DNA of 64,000 nt from Nymphaea colorata (lineage: Eukaryota; Streptophyta; Magnoliopsida; Nymphaeales; Nymphaeaceae). This document shows, in pieces, positions 61,401 through 64,000 of the stretch (position 1 is its first letter; every line of letters begins with the position of its first letter). The notes beneath the pieces are model-generated. The model was not told the origin of the DNA, ran no database searches, and was given only the letters and a program-made list of their open reading frames with translations. Location of the stretch: assembly GCF_008831285.2 (NCBI RefSeq), contig NC_045149.1, forward strand, positions 17,623,035 to 17,687,034, written 5' to 3'. The translations under genes and the position numbers were made by a program.

Positions 61401-64000
61401 GTTAGACTCATATTGAAAACAATTTTCACGAGCCTCTTTTTGCAGAAGATTTTCACCAAAGTGTGGCGGCATGGAAGTTTCAAAATTATAACAGTCTTTC
61501 CACCAATTTTGCAAAAGAGGTGGACCCGTTTTGTAATTTATGAGTTTTGATATAAAAACGAAATGCACTCGTTTTTCTTCATTTCACCGCTTCGTTTTCT
61601 CTCCATATTATTCCTGTTATATTGAAAATGGGCAGTTTCAAAAGAAAACGGAAGGATTACGTCGTGGGTTTTACACTGATGTTGTTCTGGTTTCAACTTA
61701 GCATCATATTTAAGTTGTCTACATTGGTTTCTTCTCACAGGCAAGAGCACAAGCTGATCCCATTGATCATCAGGAGAGTTTTAGATTGTATGAATAAGAT
61801 GACTCCAGTAGATGTGGCTAAATATCCTGTTGGACTTGATTCTCGGGTAAATTACACGATGAAATTATTGGATTTAGAAGCTTGTGATGTCAGAATGATT
61901 GGCATTCATGGACCTGGGGGGATCGGAAAGACTACTGTTGCAAAAGCCACTTTCAATAAAATCGGCAGCAGATTTGAGGCAAGGTGTTTCATCTCCAACG
62001 TTAAAAACACAGCCAAACAGTTCAATGGGCTTGTTTCATTGCAAAAGCGGCTCATAACTGAAGTTTTGAAGGACCGGCACTCTTCCATAAATGATGTTAG
62101 TGAAGGAATCAGTCAGATAAAAAGAAGAATATACAGCAAACGAGTCCTCATAGTTCTTGACGACGTTGATGACAATGAGCAGCTGAATGCTTTAGTCGGC
62201 AGCCAAAGCTGGTTTTGCCAGGGGAGTAGAATAATAATAACAACAAGAAACGAGCACATACTAAATGTACACAGGCTGAGGGGCTTTGATACATATGATC
62301 TTGGAGGCTCAACACCTGAACAATCACTTAAGGCCTACTCCCTTCAAAGATTGAATCACAAACAGTCACTTGAGCTCTTCAGCTTCTATGCATTTGGCAA
62401 ACCAGACCCAAGTAAGGAATTTGCTGCCCTGTCCGAGAAGGTTGTCTCAACTGCAGAAGGACTGCCCTTAACTCTTGAGGTATTGGGATCATTCTTTTTT
62501 GGTAAAGATGACAAGGAAGAATGGGAAGATGCAATCAAAAGGTTGGAGAGACATCAGCATGAGGATGTTCACATCAAATTGAAAGTCAGTTATGATGAAC
62601 TAGATGAAAATGAGAAACAGATATTTCTGGATATTGCTTGTTTCCTTGATAAGAAGTCCAAAAGAAATGCCATTTACATGTGGAAGGATTGTGATCTTTT
62701 CCCAAACATTGCAATAAGGGTACTCTTACATAAATCTTTGATTAAGATCGACAATGAATTCCAAGAATTCAGAGTGCATGAACAAATACAGGACATGGGT
62801 AGGCACATTGTCTCACAAAAGGAACCTCCAGAGCTACGCAGCAGGTTGTGGAACAATGATGAAATACTGCACTTGCTAAAACACAAGAAGGTAAGATCAA
62901 ATGGATCTTATTTGCGCTACTTTATATCTTTTTCCATTTTTTTTCTAAATTATACACGCTCAAATCATAAAAATTCTTCTTGTTGCAACGTTTGTTCTCA
63001 ACCAGTCAATCTGTGATGCGGTATTGGAGATCACCTGGCAGATTCGATCAAAAGGGACATACTTGCCTAACTTCATGCTGAAGGTTTCATTAGCTGAGTC
63101 CTTGTGGTTATCATCTTAATCGTAATGAATATCATGTTTTCCTCAGTGCTACTAGACAACGACTTCATTATTTTGGATTTATCTTGACAACTATTGGTAT
63201 GAGAGTTAAATATCATTGTCAAAATCAATTTTCATGTTTTCGTCTTGGCAAAACTTATTCAGAACAAAGTATGGTTTCCATTTATGACCAAGACGACGAG
63301 TTATTAGAAACCTCCTCTAGTTTAGGCTATGCAGGACAAAGAAGCTCAATCACCGTTCGTATTCTCAATCACCGTTCGTACACTAAAGCTGTGTTGCCAA
63401 TAATTACCTAATTAGAATGTTGTTGAGGATGGAGTTACATTATCAACTCTTTCTGTAAGTAAACTTCTAGGCAACAATGGTACAGTGAGATGTCGAAGAC
63501 CACAAGGAAACTTATTGTTCATGTCAGACATCGAATACATCAAAGAAACCACCATACACTTCTCATTGTCTATAATATTTCATTCTCAGGTAATGCCTCA
63601 AGTTGAAATTCTATCGTCTTTTCATTTTATAGGGAAGAGAGAACATAAAAGGTATTGCACTCCAATCAGAAAAAGGCAAGCAGACATGCGTTGGTGCAGA
63701 GGCATTTGAAACAATGACCAAACTTACGCTGCTTCACATCAACCACACAGAAATTGAAGGTGACTTTCGACATTTCCCAAAGAAAGTAAAATGGTTAGAA
63801 TGGAAAGGGTGTATGAAAGAATCATTACCTGATGAACTTTCTCTTGAGAAAGCAGTCATTCTGGACCTTTCTTATAGCATGATTTCACAAGTTTGGACTC
63901 ATGTCAGACTGCACACAAAGGTGAGAGTGGTTTCAATTGACAGACCCATATCCCTTGAGTGTCTCAACATATAACTGCTTATGGGTTTGCAATATTTATC
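58446..64000 (+). CDS. TIR-NBS-LRR resistance gene, partial, with apparent TIR frameshift
   Basis: Partner of the minus-strand TNL, reading away from it. Exons: 58446-58896 (TIR), 61741-62890 (NB-ARC), 63633-63920 (start of LRR region); later exons lie beyond the window. TIR starts MDVFLSYRKGE, but the next TIR segment (RNAFVNGLCAALKRHHLR) is in another frame: 5 bases (58479-58483) stand where 6 are expected. Then FLPIFSKSYADCKFCLSEV keeps the catalytic Glu (58676-58678). NB-ARC: P-loop GIHGPGGIGKTT, kinase-2 VLIVLDDVDD, GSRIIITTR, GLPLTLEVLGS, and VHE in place of MHD (62774-62782). A 42-bp near-tandem duplication adds 14 residues before RNBS-C (QSLKAYSLQRLNHKQSLELF). Exon 3 aligns over all 96 codons with the minus-strand gene and has no stop. 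Intron 1 (2.8 kb) holds an LTR fragment and a small MITE. If translation began at 58505 the protein would lack the first TIR strand. Confidence 0.85.
59324..59511. mobile_element. Small MITE-like element in TNL intron 1
   Basis: The left end TAGGTTGTGTTTG and the reverse complement of the right end (AAGGTTGTATTTGT) form short inverted termini; inner GGATTTAAAT and CCTTAAATAG blocks also pair loosely. About 188 bp, no coding sequence. Superfamily and target duplication are not clear. Confidence 0.4.
59823..59849. repeat. (CT)n(GT)n microsatellite
   Basis: CT repeats followed by GT repeats inside intron 1 of the plus-strand TNL. Confidence 0.85.
60177..61605 (-). mobile_element. Truncated LTR related to the gypsy element of unit A
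   Basis: Starts TGTCACGACCCAATTTTTG exactly like both LTRs of the 21952-30253 element. Positions 60177 to about 61125 are highly similar to them; from about 61126 to 61605 similarity is lower and patchy but still follows the LTR order (for example CCCTCTTTT, GTGGACCCGTTTTG, TTTGATATAAA). The remaining 1.4 kb of the LTR and any interior are missing. It ends about 135 bp before the NB-ARC exon of the plus-strand TNL, in reverse orientation to that gene. Confidence 0.85.

Noticed and set aside
1-64000. CRISPR arrays, bacterial-type operons, rRNA genes
   Set aside because: Intron-rich plant nuclear DNA; no spaced direct repeats of CRISPR type and no rRNA segments seen. tRNA genes were not found by eye, but a covariance search was not possible.

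Overview
The window is nuclear DNA of a flowering plant. Genes are split into many short exons with GT-AG introns, intergenic DNA is AT-rich and full of transposon relics, and the resistance genes are of the TIR-NBS-LRR class, which grasses and most other monocots lack. I therefore favour a dicot or early-diverging angiosperm, but nothing fixes the species. All gene models were built by eye from splice sites, reading phase and conserved protein motifs.

Layout. (1) 1-7952, minus strand: N-terminal 681 codons of a C2-domain class 3 lipase in 13 exons, running off the left edge, with a miniature LTR element (TRIM) in one intron. (2) 11871-12053, minus: a 60-residue acidic microprotein resembling the COP9 signalosome acidic subunit CSNAP/CSN9, just downstream of a G-rich tract. 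(3) 13509-41580: a tandem segmental duplication of about 9.9 kb. Each unit carries a complete 12-exon pfkB-family sugar kinase gene (A, 13683-21095; B, 31842-39295, both minus). After the duplication, unit A received an 8.3-kb Ty3/gypsy (Tekay/Del-like chromovirus) insertion, 21952-30253, with two nearly identical 2.85-kb LTRs, a perfect 5-bp target duplication and a badly decayed, partly deleted interior. (4) 41581-50416: sparse DNA with one small cupin gene (44819-45587, minus), two copies of a hAT-like MITE, a fold-back element, microsatellites and a possible SINE relic. (5) 50417-64000: two TIR-NBS-LRR (TNL) genes head to head, sharing a 1,164-bp intergenic region. The left one (minus) is complete in outline but has an in-frame stop after the NB-ARC domain. 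The right one (plus) runs off the window and has an apparent 1-bp frameshift at the start of its TIR domain; its first intron carries an LTR fragment related to the element in unit A.

Most notable: the TNL pair is arranged like known sensor/executor NLR pairs. The minus-strand TIR has Gln where the catalytic Glu of TIR NADases belongs, while the plus-strand TIR keeps the Glu. The two genes also differ at the MHD switch (MHD versus VHE). Both carry a lesion, so the pair may be decaying. The other notable points are the retrotransposon that moved recently although its coding region was apparently already dead, and the kinase pair whose second copy has a replaced promoter segment and changes in the sugar-binding region.
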